64,000 nt of DNA from Planctomycetota bacterium (lineage in GTDB: Bacteria; Planctomycetota; UBA1135; UBA2386): NCBI GenBank assembly GCA_016795295.1, contig JAEUHP010000171.1, positions 30,536-94,535 of the forward strand. The letters are read 5' to 3'. The translations under genes and the position numbers were made by a program. Below, one piece after another: positions 25,490 to 33,524 of the stretch (position 1 is the first letter of the stretch; each line of letters opens with the position of its first letter). The notes beneath the pieces were generated by a model that worked only from the letters and a program-made list of their open reading frames with translations, had not been told where the DNA came from and did not search any database.

Positions 25490-26839
25490 TCAGCGGTTGC
25501 GCAAGTACCAGAGTTCGGCGCGGCGCAGGGCGTCGCGATTGCCGGCTTCGTCGCGGCTCGCCTCGTAGCCGAACGTCTCCCCGGCCAACTTGGCCAAAGC
25601 CGCAGCCGCGGCGCGGCGCTGGGGCAGCACGTCGCTGCGCAGCGCCCGCAGCACTTCGGGCAAGGCTTCGCGCCCCCGGGCCACGAGCTGCTCGGCGCAC
25701 AGCGACACCAGCTCGTCCTTGCTGTGGGGTCCGAGTGCCGCCAAAGACACCAAGGTGGGCGTCACCGGCCCAGCGTGCTTCTGGAACTTGCGCCGCAGGA
25801 ACAGCACGGCGAACGCGGTGGCCACCGGCTCGCCCGGGTCCGGCCCCTTCGCCCTGGGCCCGCCGAAGCCGGCGACGCGGCCATCCTGCCAGCCACCTCC
25901 GGGTCCCTGCGCATCGACCAGCATCGCAGCCCCGTGCGCGTACCAGTCCTTGCCTCCGACCTTCTCGACGTCACACAGGATCGCCGCTCGTTCGAGGCCG
26001 TAGTGGAAGTAGTAGGTCCAGGTCTGCTCCAGCGAGCCGATGCACTCGGGGGTGCGCACGAACCACTGCCAACCCCGCGCGATGTGCTTGCTCCACACCG
26101 ATTCCGGGGTCTCCTGGTCCAGCGCCTGGCGGCAGATCGCCAGCACCGCGATGCCTGCCGCGGTCATCGACGCATACCCGCTGTCCTTGGCCCCGGCACT
26201 GGCGTAGCCGAAGCCGCCGTAGTTGCCCTGTTGCGCGATCACGTGCCGGCCGAGGCGTTCGAACACCGCTTTCGGCACCGTGGCGCCCAGCGAGCGCGCC
26301 GCGCGCAGGCCGAGTGCGGCATACTGGGTGTTGCTCAGGTCCCAGCCGCCGCCGTGGCCGTAACCAAACGAACCACTGCTGTCCTGATGGCGCAGCAACT
26401 GCGCCGTGTCGACCTTCGCCAGTTCGGTGCGCTTCGGAAAATCCGGCCACGCGTCGAGCACCAGAAGGCGCAGGGCCAGGCTGTAGGTGTCGTTCGGCTT
26501 GCCTTTGGCCAGCGCCGCGAGGCCAGCCTGCAACCCTGGGTCGTCCGCGGCAACCCCGTCGTGGATCGCCGCGAGCAGGAGCAGGGCCAGCAACCCAGGC
26601 CCCGTGATCGAGTCCGTGGTTGCCTGCTGTAGATGCCGCAACAACGCCGGCCGCGCGCGATCGAGCGCCAGATCGATCGCCGAGCGCAGGGCGGGCGCAT
26701 CGTCGGGATCGGTGCCGCGCTGCGCCGCGGCTTTGCCCTGGGCACGGGCAGCCGGCTTCTGCTGGGCAGACAAACCGGGGCCGATGCAGAGGGCGATGGC
26801 CGTGCCGAACATCACGCAGCGATCGAGGAGCGACGACAT
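25490..26839 (-). CDS. exported prenyltransferase/squalene-oxidase-repeat (alpha-alpha toroid) protein
   Basis: 449 residues from the ATG at 26839, giving a signal peptide (MSSLLDRCVMFGTAIALCIG, cleavage before QQKP). A TTG at 26872 is the alternative. Repeats typical of terpenoid cyclase toroids occur: LLRHQDSSGSFGYGHGGGWD, NTQYAALGLRAARSLG, QQGNYGGFGYASAGAKD, SYASMTAAGIAVLAI-like segments, and WQDGRVAGFGGPR. The acidic DxDD motif of active squalene-hopene cyclases is not seen and the protein is exported. It is therefore more likely a planctomycete secreted repeat protein than a cyclase. C-terminal helices resemble HEAT units. Confidence 0.8.
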   Translation of the reverse strand: MSSLLDRCVMFGTAIALCIGPGLSAQQKPAARAQGKAAAQRGTDPDDAPALRSAIDLALDRARPALLRHLQQATTDSITGPGLLALLLLAAIHDGVAADDPGLQAGLAALAKGKPNDTYSLALRLLVLDAWPDFPKRTELAKVDTAQLLRHQDSSGSFGYGHGGGWDLSNTQYAALGLRAARSLGATVPKAVFERLGRHVIAQQGNYGGFGYASAGAKDSGYASMTAAGIAVLAICRQALDQETPESVWSKHIARGWQWFVRTPECIGSLEQTWTYYFHYGLERAAILCDVEKVGGKDWYAHGAAMLVDAQGPGGGWQDGRVAGFGGPRAKGPDPGEPVATAFAVLFLRRKFQKHAGPVTPTLVSLAALGPHSKDELVSLCAEQLVARGREALPEVLRALRSDVLPQRRAAAAALAKLAGETFGYEASRDEAGNRDALRRAELWYLRNR

Positions 26840-26898
26840 CGCAGGGCCTGGGGCAGGCGAAGAGAGGGACAAACCGCACTAGCGTGCCGGCGGCATGG

Positions 26899-26904
26899 AG
26901 TATA
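26899..26904 (-). promoter_or_regulatory. candidate -10 box (TATACT) for the toroid-protein gene
   Basis: On the minus strand TATACT matches five of six consensus positions and lies 60 nt upstream of the ATG at 26839, in the intergenic region divergent from the epimerase gene. No convincing -35 partner was found. Confidence 0.3.
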
Positions 26905-26960
26905 CCGGGAAACTCCGGTGTGACGCATCCGATGGCGATGCCCCGCCGAATTCTCCAGCC

Positions 26961-27878
26961 ATGGGCCAGCGCATCGCCATCTCCGGCGCCTCCGGCTTCG
27001 TCGGCCGAGCCCTCATCGCCCACCTCGAACGGAGCGGCCACGAAGTGCTGCGCCTGGTCCGGGGCAGTGCCAGCGAGCCGCACGGTGTGCGCTGGCAACC
27101 CGACACCGGCGAACTCGACGGGCGCGCCCTCGGCGCCGTGGACGCCGTGGTGCACCTCGCCGGGGAGAACGTCGCCGGCGGGCGCTGGACCCCGGCGCGC
27201 CGCGCGGCGATCGCAGCGAGCCGTGGCCCGACCACCGAACGCCTCGCCCGGTCGCTGGCCCGCCTGCCGGTGCCACCCAGAACCCTGATCTCGGCCTCGG
27301 CGACGGGCATCTACGGCGACTGCGGCGACGCGCGCCTCGACGAACGCACGCCACCCGGGCAGGGCTTCCTGGCCGAGGTGGCCCAGGCCTGGGAGGCCGC
27401 CACCCAGCCCGCGGCCAGCGCCGGCATCCGCGTGGTCCACCTGCGCATCGGCATGGTGCTCGACCAAAGCGGCGGCGCCTTGGCCCGCATGCTGTTGCCG
27501 TTCCGGCTCGGCCTCGGCGGTCGGCTCGGCTCCGGGCAGCAATGGGTGTCCTGGATCCACCGCCAGGACTTGGTGGCCGCCATCGCCTTCTTGCTCGGCC
27601 AGGAGTCGCTGCGCGGGCCGGTCCTGGCAGTGGCCCCCGAACCGGTGACGAACCGGGAATTCACCCGGGCCTTGGGCCGGGCGCTGCGCCGCCCAGCCGT
27701 CCTGCCGGTGCCCGCGTTCGCCTTGCGGCTCTTGTTCGGCGCCATGGCCGACGAGTTGCTGTTGTCGAGCCAGCGCGCCACGCCCAGGGCCCTGCTCACC
27801 GCAGGTTTCCAGTTCGCTCACCCCAACCTGGCCGAAGCGTTCGCCGCAGCCCTGGCGCCCGGCGCGCGCACCGCGTAA
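26961..27878 (+). CDS. TIGR01777 family NAD(P)-dependent epimerase (SDR39U1/YfcH-like)
   Basis: 305 residues from the ATG at 26961, which leads straight into the Rossmann motif SGASGFVGRALIAHLERSG. Other hallmarks: VVHLAGENVAGGRW, LISASATGIYGDCGDARLDE, LRIGMVLDQSGGALARML and VSWIHRQDLV. The C-terminal DUF1731 segment (LLLSSQRATPRALLTAGF) completes the family pattern. The enzyme class is a short-chain dehydrogenase-like epimerase of unknown substrate. An upstream ATG at 26895 adds residues with no family match. Confidence 0.93.
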   Translation: MGQRIAISGASGFVGRALIAHLERSGHEVLRLVRGSASEPHGVRWQPDTGELDGRALGAVDAVVHLAGENVAGGRWTPARRAAIAASRGPTTERLARSLARLPVPPRTLISASATGIYGDCGDARLDERTPPGQGFLAEVAQAWEAATQPAASAGIRVVHLRIGMVLDQSGGALARMLLPFRLGLGGRLGSGQQWVSWIHRQDLVAAIAFLLGQESLRGPVLAVAPEPVTNREFTRALGRALRRPAVLPVPAFALRLLFGAMADELLLSSQRATPRALLTAGFQFAHPNLAEAFAAALAPGARTA

Positions 27879-27888
27879 GCCTGCGGTC

Positions 27889-29604
27889 ATGTTGCTGCGC
27901 GCCGCCAACATCCTGGCTCTCGGCTTGGTCTCGACGACGTGGGCACCGGCCCAGGGCAAACCGCCGGCGAAGCCGGGCGCCCAGGCTGCAACCCCCCAGG
28001 ATCCCGCTGCCGCAGACACCGCCGCTCTGCAGAGCTGGCTCGGCCAATACCAGAAGGGTGCGATCCGGCTGGTGCGTGAGGACAAGGTCGACGCAGACGC
28101 CGTGGCCCAAGTCGACCAGCTGCTGGCCGCCGTCGCCAAGGCCAACACCCTGGCCGCGGCCCGGGCCTTGTTCGCGGCGGCGGCAGTCGAACCGCGCCCA
28201 GTGGGAACGGCCAACTCGGTCGAACTGATCGACTTCCACCGCGAGCTGCAGCCCTGGCGAGTCCAGGCGCTCGCCGCGCAGCACCTGCGCACGATGACCG
28301 GAGACGGCATCGTGCCCTGGCTCTGCGGCATGCTGAGCGCCCCCGGATTGCGCAGCGCCAAGGCAGGCCCCGAATTCGCGCAGGCCGCCGCCGCGCTCCG
28401 GGTGCTGGGCGGCCACCCCAGTGCCGAGGCCCAACTGGAGCTGTTGCGCGCCGCGCACACCATGCCGGTCGAGTTGCGGGTGCGCGCCGTCAATGCCCTC
28501 GCCGTCGACGCCCAGCTCGAACTGATCCCCACTCTGCTCGGGCTCCTGCGCGACACCGAGCCGAACGTGCGCATCGCCGCAGCCAACGCCATCGGCACAG
28601 CCCTGCAGCCACACGTCGACGAGACGGCCGGCAAGAACCCCGAAGGCACGGCCTTGCAGCTGCGCGACCAGGCGATCGCCAAACTGGACGAAGTGCTGCT
28701 GCGGGAGACGGTCTGGCAGGTGCGCAGTGCCGCGGCCTACGCCCTGGCGGTCATGAAGTGCAAAGCGGCGATTCCGGCGTTGATCCGCGGCCTCGATGCA
28801 GAACTCCAGCGCAAGAAGGATCCGTGGGCGATGGACGTGCGCCTGCACCGGCTGCTCGAAGGCCTGACCGGCCAGAGTGTGGTGCGCGGCAGCATCGCGC
28901 CCTGGCAGGAGTTCTGGAGCCGCGAGGGCCCGTCGTTCCGGGTTCGCCCGACGCCAGCCCCCGGCACGGCACCTGCCGCAGCCAACAAGTACGAGAAGTT
29001 CTTCAACCTGGAGATCGAGTCGGACCGCGTATTGTTCGTACTGGACTTCAGCGGCTCGATGGCGGAACCGGTCCAGGTGCAATCCGGCACCACCAGCGCC
29101 GGCGGCGGTGAGACCATCACCAAAGCCCAGCTCGTGGTCCGAGAACTGAAGAAGCTCATCATGTCCCTGCCCGACGGCGCCTTGATCAACTTGGTCGTGT
29201 TCAGCAGCGATGTGCGCATTTGGCGACTCGACGGCGGCCGCCCGGCCCTGGTCAAGCTCGACGATGCCGCCAGGGACGACCTCCTGGGCACCTTCCTGGA
29301 CAGCTTGCGGCCGAATGGGCCGACCAACCTCTACGACGCGCTCGACAAGGCCCTGGACTTCGGCGGCCGCGGGCTCCACGACAAGTACTACGCAGCCGGG
29401 TTCGACACCCTCTACGTCATCACCGATGGCGCCCCGACCGCCGGGCCCGTGGTCGACAAGGCGGAAATTCGGCGCCGCGTAAGAGAGGCGAACAATCTGC
29501 GGAAAGTCAGCATCCACTGCATCACCTTCGGCGATAAAAACGACACCGACTTCCTTCGCCCAATGGCAGAGGAAAACGGCGGTCGCCACATCCACATCGA
29601 GTAG
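27889..29604 (+). CDS. secreted HEAT-repeat and von Willebrand factor A domain protein
   Basis: 571 residues with a signal peptide (MLLRAANILALGLVSTTWA). Residues ~130-310 contain HEAT-like helix pairs (VELRVRAVNALAVDAQLELI, EPNVRIAAANAIGTALQ, VWQVRSAAAYALAVMKCKAA). Residues ~375-565 form a VWA domain with a complete MIDAS-type DFSGS motif at 385-389, a Thr-containing loop, and VITDGAPTAGP. VWA domains with intact MIDAS bind a divalent cation and protein ligands. This layout is common among exported planctomycete proteins. It starts 10 nt after the epimerase stop. A 19-bp tandem repeat begins at its stop codon. Confidence 0.88.
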   Translation: MLLRAANILALGLVSTTWAPAQGKPPAKPGAQAATPQDPAAADTAALQSWLGQYQKGAIRLVREDKVDADAVAQVDQLLAAVAKANTLAAARALFAAAAVEPRPVGTANSVELIDFHRELQPWRVQALAAQHLRTMTGDGIVPWLCGMLSAPGLRSAKAGPEFAQAAAALRVLGGHPSAEAQLELLRAAHTMPVELRVRAVNALAVDAQLELIPTLLGLLRDTEPNVRIAAANAIGTALQPHVDETAGKNPEGTALQLRDQAIAKLDEVLLRETVWQVRSAAAYALAVMKCKAAIPALIRGLDAELQRKKDPWAMDVRLHRLLEGLTGQSVVRGSIAPWQEFWSREGPSFRVRPTPAPGTAPAAANKYEKFFNLEIESDRVLFVLDFSGSMAEPVQVQSGTTSAGGGETITKAQLVVRELKKLIMSLPDGALINLVVFSSDVRIWRLDGGRPALVKLDDAARDDLLGTFLDSLRPNGPTNLYDALDKALDFGGRGLHDKYYAAGFDTLYVITDGAPTAGPVVDKAEIRRRVREANNLRKVSIHCITFGDKNDTDFLRPMAEENGGRHIHIE

Positions 29605-29639
29605 ACAACAGCCAGTCACCTAGACAACAGGCGATCACC
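29602..29639. repeat. 19-bp imperfect tandem repeat starting at a stop codon
   Basis: TAGACAACAGCCAGTCACC (29602-29620) is followed directly by TAGACAACAGGCGATCACC (29621-29639), 16 of 19 identical. The first TAG is the stop of the HEAT-VWA gene; the second copy supplies the -35 hexamer of the promoter below. Confidence 0.9.
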
Positions 29640-29649
29640 AGTGTAGTAT
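29621..29649 (+). promoter_or_regulatory. candidate sigma-70-type promoter
   Basis: TAGACA (29621-29626, five of six consensus bases) and TAGTAT (29644-29649, four of six) are separated by exactly 17 nt. Predicted start is near 29656, giving a ~147-nt leader before the ATG at 29803. TATCGTCC at 29647 overlaps the -10 box. Confidence 0.5.
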
Positions 29650-29650
29650 C

Positions 29651-29747
29651 GTCCGGATTGCCGGCGCTTGGTCCAAGTGACCGGACATCCTCCGAAAGCT
29701 GGAGAGCACTCCGGTTTCCGGAGGCATGAATCTCCGAAGTCTGGAAG
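29651..29747. repeat. cluster of dyad repeats in the leader of the duplicated-module gene
   Basis: GTCCGG (29651-29656) pairs with CCGGAC (29681-29686), enclosing CTTGGTCCAAG. Then three related elements follow: CTCCGAAAGCTGGAG (29690-29704), CTCCGGTTTCCGGAG (29709-29723, a perfect 6-bp dyad with a TTT centre) and CTCCGAAGTCTGGAAG (29732-29747). Centres are spaced 19 and about 23 bp. They could be protein-binding sites or consecutive small hairpins in the mRNA. Confidence 0.6.
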
Positions 29748-29802
29748 AAAGTTTGCAAACTCGGCCCACAAGCCGTATCCACCGCTGGGAGCGATTCCAC
29801 CA

Positions 29803-30690
29803 ATGACCATGACAGGTCCGCAGCGACTCACACCTGAAGCTTTTGCCGTGGAACAACTTCGCGGCGATCCATCCCTCGATTACGCGGCGATCCGCCAGCG
29901 GGCGCGGGAGGTGGATTTGGTGATCCAGCCGATCCACTACGGCCGTGCGCGCAAGCAGCTTGGCCTGCCTGCCTTGGCCGCGCGCCCGGCAGCGCCTGCA
30001 GCCGGCGCGCCGGAAACCAACGCACCCCAGGCAGCCACCCCCCGCGGCGACGCGCCGGCGCTGTCCGTGCCGCGCAGCACCTGGGTTCCCGACCCCCGCT
30101 TCGGCGTCGGGGTGGACCCGCTCGAGAATCTGAACAGCCGTGCCAGCTCTTCGGGCGCGTCGAAGCCGGTCGCTGCGCCCACCACCGGGTCCGCCGCACA
30201 AGACGACGACGAAGCCGACGAGGCAGACGAAACCGAGACGAACGAAGCGGACACCGACGCGCCCGCCGCCGGGAGCAGCCCTGAGCTGGTCGCCCCGCGC
30301 CGCAAGGGCTCGCCAGCCTTCGACTACCTGCTGCAGCTGCTGCGCAACGAGCCGAACGCGATCTACGCCGACCTGCGCAACCGCTGCGCCGAACGCGGTT
30401 TCAACATCGCGCCGATCATGTATGGCCGGGCGAAGGCCGTGCTCGGGCTGGTCCCGGTCAAGCCGCGCGGCAAGAAGGCCGCCGCCGCGGGGACCACGCC
30501 GCACAAGGCAGCGCCCCTGCAGCTGATGCAGGTCGAGTCGGTCGCGGCGGACCGGTTCGCCAAGCAGCTCGAGAACACGCAGAGCCTCGAGCAGCTGATG
30601 ACGGTCGTGCGCGATCTCGACGCCGAGCGCAAGCGCCTGCGCGCCGTGCTGGAGCGGGTGATCGACCTGCTCGACGAAGCTCTGGGCTAG
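29803..30690 (+). CDS. protein with two copies of a ~45-residue helical module and a coiled-coil C-terminus
   Basis: 295 residues from the ATG at 29803 (GGGAG lies ~11 nt upstream); a GTG at 29668 would translate the structured leader. Module 1 (AVEQLRGDPSLDYAAIRQRA, then IQPIHYGRARKQLGL) and module 2 (LLQLLRNEPNAIYADLRNRC, then IAPIMYGRAKAVLGL) are clear duplicates ending in I-x-P-I-x-Y-G-R-A-x-x-x-L-G-L, a pattern like a small DNA-binding helical fold. Between them is a disordered Ala/Pro then Asp/Glu-rich linker; the end (LDAERKRLRAVLERVIDLLD) is coiled-coil-like. Cytoplasmic, function unknown; a nucleic-acid or regulatory role is inferred. A 16-bp repeat spans the stop. Confidence 0.72.
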   Translation: MTMTGPQRLTPEAFAVEQLRGDPSLDYAAIRQRAREVDLVIQPIHYGRARKQLGLPALAARPAAPAAGAPETNAPQAATPRGDAPALSVPRSTWVPDPRFGVGVDPLENLNSRASSSGASKPVAAPTTGSAAQDDDEADEADETETNEADTDAPAAGSSPELVAPRRKGSPAFDYLLQLLRNEPNAIYADLRNRCAERGFNIAPIMYGRAKAVLGLVPVKPRGKKAAAAGTTPHKAAPLQLMQVESVAADRFAKQLENTQSLEQLMTVVRDLDAERKRLRAVLERVIDLLDEALG

Positions 30691-30711
30691 TTCGCGCTCT
30701 GGGCTAGTTCG
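30679..30711. repeat. 16-bp tandem duplication spanning a stop codon
   Basis: GCTCTGGGCTAGTTCG occurs at 30679-30694 and 30696-30711 (period 17), both exact. The first copy contains the TAG stop at 30688-30690. It lies between convergent genes, six bases before the end of the Enzyme I-like gene. Confidence 0.9.
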
Positions 30712-30716
30712 GGCCC

Positions 30717-32453
30717 TCAGGCAGGATCGAGGCTGAGCAGCACCTTCTGCACGTCGACCGTGCGCGGCGCTTCGAGGATGCGCGCGGCGAGCTTGCGGCA
30801 CTCCTCGACCGTATGGCGGCCGAGCGTCTCCAGCACCGTGCGCAGCCGCACCGGTGCGATCGAGAAACTGCGGTAGCCGACACCGAGGTAGAACGGCACC
30901 CGCAACCGGTCCGCCGCGCTCTCACCGAACAGCACCAGCGGCTTGTGCCGCCGCTCCGCGTCCTTCTGCATGCGCGCCAGCAACTCGAACACGGCCGGGT
31001 GCACCAGTTCGTGGTAACCGCGCACCGCGGCGTTGTCGCGGTCGGCTGCCAGCAGGTGGGCCTGCAGGTCGTCGAGCGCGACCACCGCAAAATCGGCTTC
31101 GTCGAGCAGCGCCCCCACCGACATCGCCGCGGCAGGCACTTCGAGGATCGGGGCCAAGCGCGTGTCGGCGGCGCACGGCACGCCGGCTTTCTTCAGCGCC
31201 ACGCGCTCTTCCAGCAGCGCCGCCTTGACCCGCTGCAGATCGACCACGGTGGTGACGAACGGCACCAGCACCGAAACGTCCGGCACACCCGCAGCCGCGC
31301 GCAGGATGGCGCGCAGCTGCAGCCGCAGCACGTCCTGCTGCGCGAGCAGACCGCGCACACCTCGAGCACCCAGCGCCGGGTTGCGCTCGACCGGCGCATC
31401 CCCTGAGGCCAGGTTCGCCGGCGCCAAGTTGGCGGCAGCCAGGTCGAGCAGCCGAAACGACACCGGCCGGCCAGCCTGGCCGTCGAGCACTTGGCGGTAG
31501 CTGCGCACCAGATCGTCTTCGGCCGGCCGCTGCCGGTCGGCCAGGAACGGCAGCTCGGTGCGGCACAGGCCGATGCCGGCCATGCCGAACGTGCGCACCA
31601 GGTCCGCTTCGCCGGCGCTGCCGCACGAACCGAACAGCAGCACCGGCGTGCCGTCGCGGGTCTGATGCCGAACCTGCGGCAGATGCGCCTGCGCCTCGAC
31701 TTGGCTCTGCCGCCAGCGCTGGGCCGCCAAAGTGCCCTCGGCGAGCGTGCGTTCGTCGGGTTTGGTCACCAGTTCGCCGGCGCTGGCGTCGAGCACCACA
31801 CAATCGCCGTCGCGCAGCAGTTTGGGCAGATCGCGGATGCCGGTGACCGTCGGAATGCCCATGCTGCGCGCCAAGATCGCCGCGTGGGAGCTCATGCCGC
31901 CCTCTTCGGCGACGATGCCCTCGACCTTCTCGTTGTCGAGGTTGAACATGTCCGCAGTGGTCAGCTTCTTGGCCACCAGCACGTAGGGACCGACCGGCTT
32001 GGCGATGCCCGGAGTCGCGTCCTGCTCGAGGTTGCGCAGCAGGCGGGTCGCCACGTCGCGCAGGTCGCTGGCGCGCCGGCGCAGCAGATCGCTCTCGACC
32101 AGCTGGAAGATCCGGTCGTACTTGGCGAACACCAGCTGCACGGCCTCGCGCACCGTGAGGCGCTCCTGCAGCACCTGATTCTCGATTTCGGTGACGAACA
32201 TCGCGTCCCCGAGGTAGGCGAGGTGCGCGTCGAAGATGCGCATCTCCGCCTCCCCGAGGCTGCCAGACTGCTTCTGCTTGATCTCCTCGATCTGCGCCCG
32301 GCTCTTGTGCAGGGCGGTGCGCAGGCGGTTCAGCTCCAGGTCGACTTCGTCGGCGGCGATGCGCCGGCCGGTGCTCTCGGCGGCGAAACCGCGCAGGTGG
32401 ACCTGACCGACGGCCACTCCGGGGGCCACGGATTCCCCGCGCACGCGGGTCAT
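30717..32453 (-). CDS. ptsI: Enzyme I-like PEP-protein phosphotransferase with altered active site
   Basis: 578 residues from the ATG at 32453, close to the usual Enzyme I length. The N-terminal half has the helical HPr-binding domain and the swivelling domain with the phospho-acceptor His at 190 in GGMSSHAAILARSMGIPTV. The C-terminal barrel is recognisable (GIGLCRTELPFL, NPALGARGVRGLL, PILEVPAAAMS, AADRDN). However, the catalytic Cys of the MCGE loop is Phe 509 (LVLFGESAAD), the barrel Asn before the metal Asp is Asp 461 (ALDDL), and the DIGGDK loop reads DLAAAN. The last step may be slow, altered or lost. No HPr gene is nearby. Paralogue or regulatory phosphotransferase is possible. Confidence 0.85.
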   Translation of the reverse strand: MTRVRGESVAPGVAVGQVHLRGFAAESTGRRIAADEVDLELNRLRTALHKSRAQIEEIKQKQSGSLGEAEMRIFDAHLAYLGDAMFVTEIENQVLQERLTVREAVQLVFAKYDRIFQLVESDLLRRRASDLRDVATRLLRNLEQDATPGIAKPVGPYVLVAKKLTTADMFNLDNEKVEGIVAEEGGMSSHAAILARSMGIPTVTGIRDLPKLLRDGDCVVLDASAGELVTKPDERTLAEGTLAAQRWRQSQVEAQAHLPQVRHQTRDGTPVLLFGSCGSAGEADLVRTFGMAGIGLCRTELPFLADRQRPAEDDLVRSYRQVLDGQAGRPVSFRLLDLAAANLAPANLASGDAPVERNPALGARGVRGLLAQQDVLRLQLRAILRAAAGVPDVSVLVPFVTTVVDLQRVKAALLEERVALKKAGVPCAADTRLAPILEVPAAAMSVGALLDEADFAVVALDDLQAHLLAADRDNAAVRGYHELVHPAVFELLARMQKDAERRHKPLVLFGESAADRLRVPFYLGVGYRSFSIAPVRLRTVLETLGRHTVEECRKLAARILEAPRTVDVQKVLLSLDPA

Positions 32454-32668
32454 CGGCGGCCTCCGCACGGGCAGAGGACACAGCTCGGAACGGTGGAGAC
32501 GGCTGGCGCGGAACTCGGCTTCACGGCGGCTTTGGGGCGGTCGGTCGCAAAAAGAGGCCGGGGCGGCAACCGCCGGCAGCACCGCGGTTGTGGCGCTGCA
32601 CGGCGCACCCCGCGCGGTTCGAAGGGTAGCGCCCGGCCGCCGGTCCGGGTAGACATTGCTGCCACCCG

Positions 32669-33520
32669 ATGGGCATCCACCCCACCGCCATCGTCGCCCA
32701 AGGCGCAGAACTCGGCCCCGACGTCGAGGTCGGACCGTTCTGCACGGTGGGGCCAAAGGTCCGACTGGGCGCCCGCACCCGCCTGGTCAGCCATGTGGTG
32801 GTCGACGGCGACACCTGGCTCGGCGAAGACAACGAGGTGTTCCCGTTCGCCGCACTGGGCTGCACCCCCCAAGACAAGAAGCTCAAGGCAGACACGCCGC
32901 TGGGCCGACTGCGCATCGGCAACCACAACCGGATCCGTGAGAACGCCACGCTGCACGGTGGCACCCCGTTCGGCGGCGGCGAAACCCGGATCGGCAACCA
33001 CAACTTGCTGCTGGTCGGCTGCCACATCGGCCACGATGCCACGGTGGGCAACCACGTGGTGTTCACCAACGGGGCGATGGCCGCCGGCCACACGCACATC
33101 GGGGACCGCGCGATCTTGGGTGCGATGAGCGGTGTGCACCAGTTCGCTCGCGTCGGCAAGCTGGCCATGGTCGGCGCCGGCGCCATGGTGTCGCACGACG
33201 CGCCGCCGTTCGGCACCGTGCAAGGGGACCGCGCCAAGCTGGTGGCAGTCAACTTGATCGGACTGCAGCGCAATGGCTATTCGGCGGAACAGAAGGCGCT
33301 GATCAAGCGCGCGTTCCGGCTGCTGTTCTGGCGCGCTGCGCCACTGCACCGCCGCCTGGAGTTGGTGCAGGGCACCCTGCTCGGCCGGGACCCGGTGGTG
33401 GCCGAGATCCTCGACTTCGTGGCCGCCAGCAAGCGCGGCGTGTGCAGCCCGCGCAGCAGTGCTCAGTTGCGCGGCAAGGCCATGGGTGGTGAGCCCCCCA
33501 GCGATGCCGCGGTGGTCTAG
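32669..33520 (+). CDS. lpxA: UDP-N-acetylglucosamine acyltransferase LpxA
   Basis: 283 residues of left-handed hexapeptide-repeat sequence (IHPTAIVAQGAELGPDVEVG and onward), with the catalytic His at residue 122 in CHIGHDATVGNHVVFTN, equivalent to His125 of E. coli. GDRAKLVAVNLIGLQRNGYS and the helical C-terminus fit LpxA rather than other hexapeptide transferases. It catalyses the first step of lipid A synthesis in the cytoplasm, indicating an LPS outer membrane. It is divergent from the Enzyme I-like gene and 4 nt upstream of the first M16-like gene, so they are likely cotranscribed. The C-terminus is ~20 residues longer than E. coli LpxA. Confidence 0.95.
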   Translation: MGIHPTAIVAQGAELGPDVEVGPFCTVGPKVRLGARTRLVSHVVVDGDTWLGEDNEVFPFAALGCTPQDKKLKADTPLGRLRIGNHNRIRENATLHGGTPFGGGETRIGNHNLLLVGCHIGHDATVGNHVVFTNGAMAAGHTHIGDRAILGAMSGVHQFARVGKLAMVGAGAMVSHDAPPFGTVQGDRAKLVAVNLIGLQRNGYSAEQKALIKRAFRLLFWRAAPLHRRLELVQGTLLGRDPVVAEILDFVAASKRGVCSPRSSAQLRGKAMGGEPPSDAAVV

Positions 33521-33524
33521 CACG

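Noticed and set aside
26839..26872. TTG start at 26872 for the toroid protein
   Set aside because: ATG at 26839 leads directly into the signal peptide; the extra residues add nothing.
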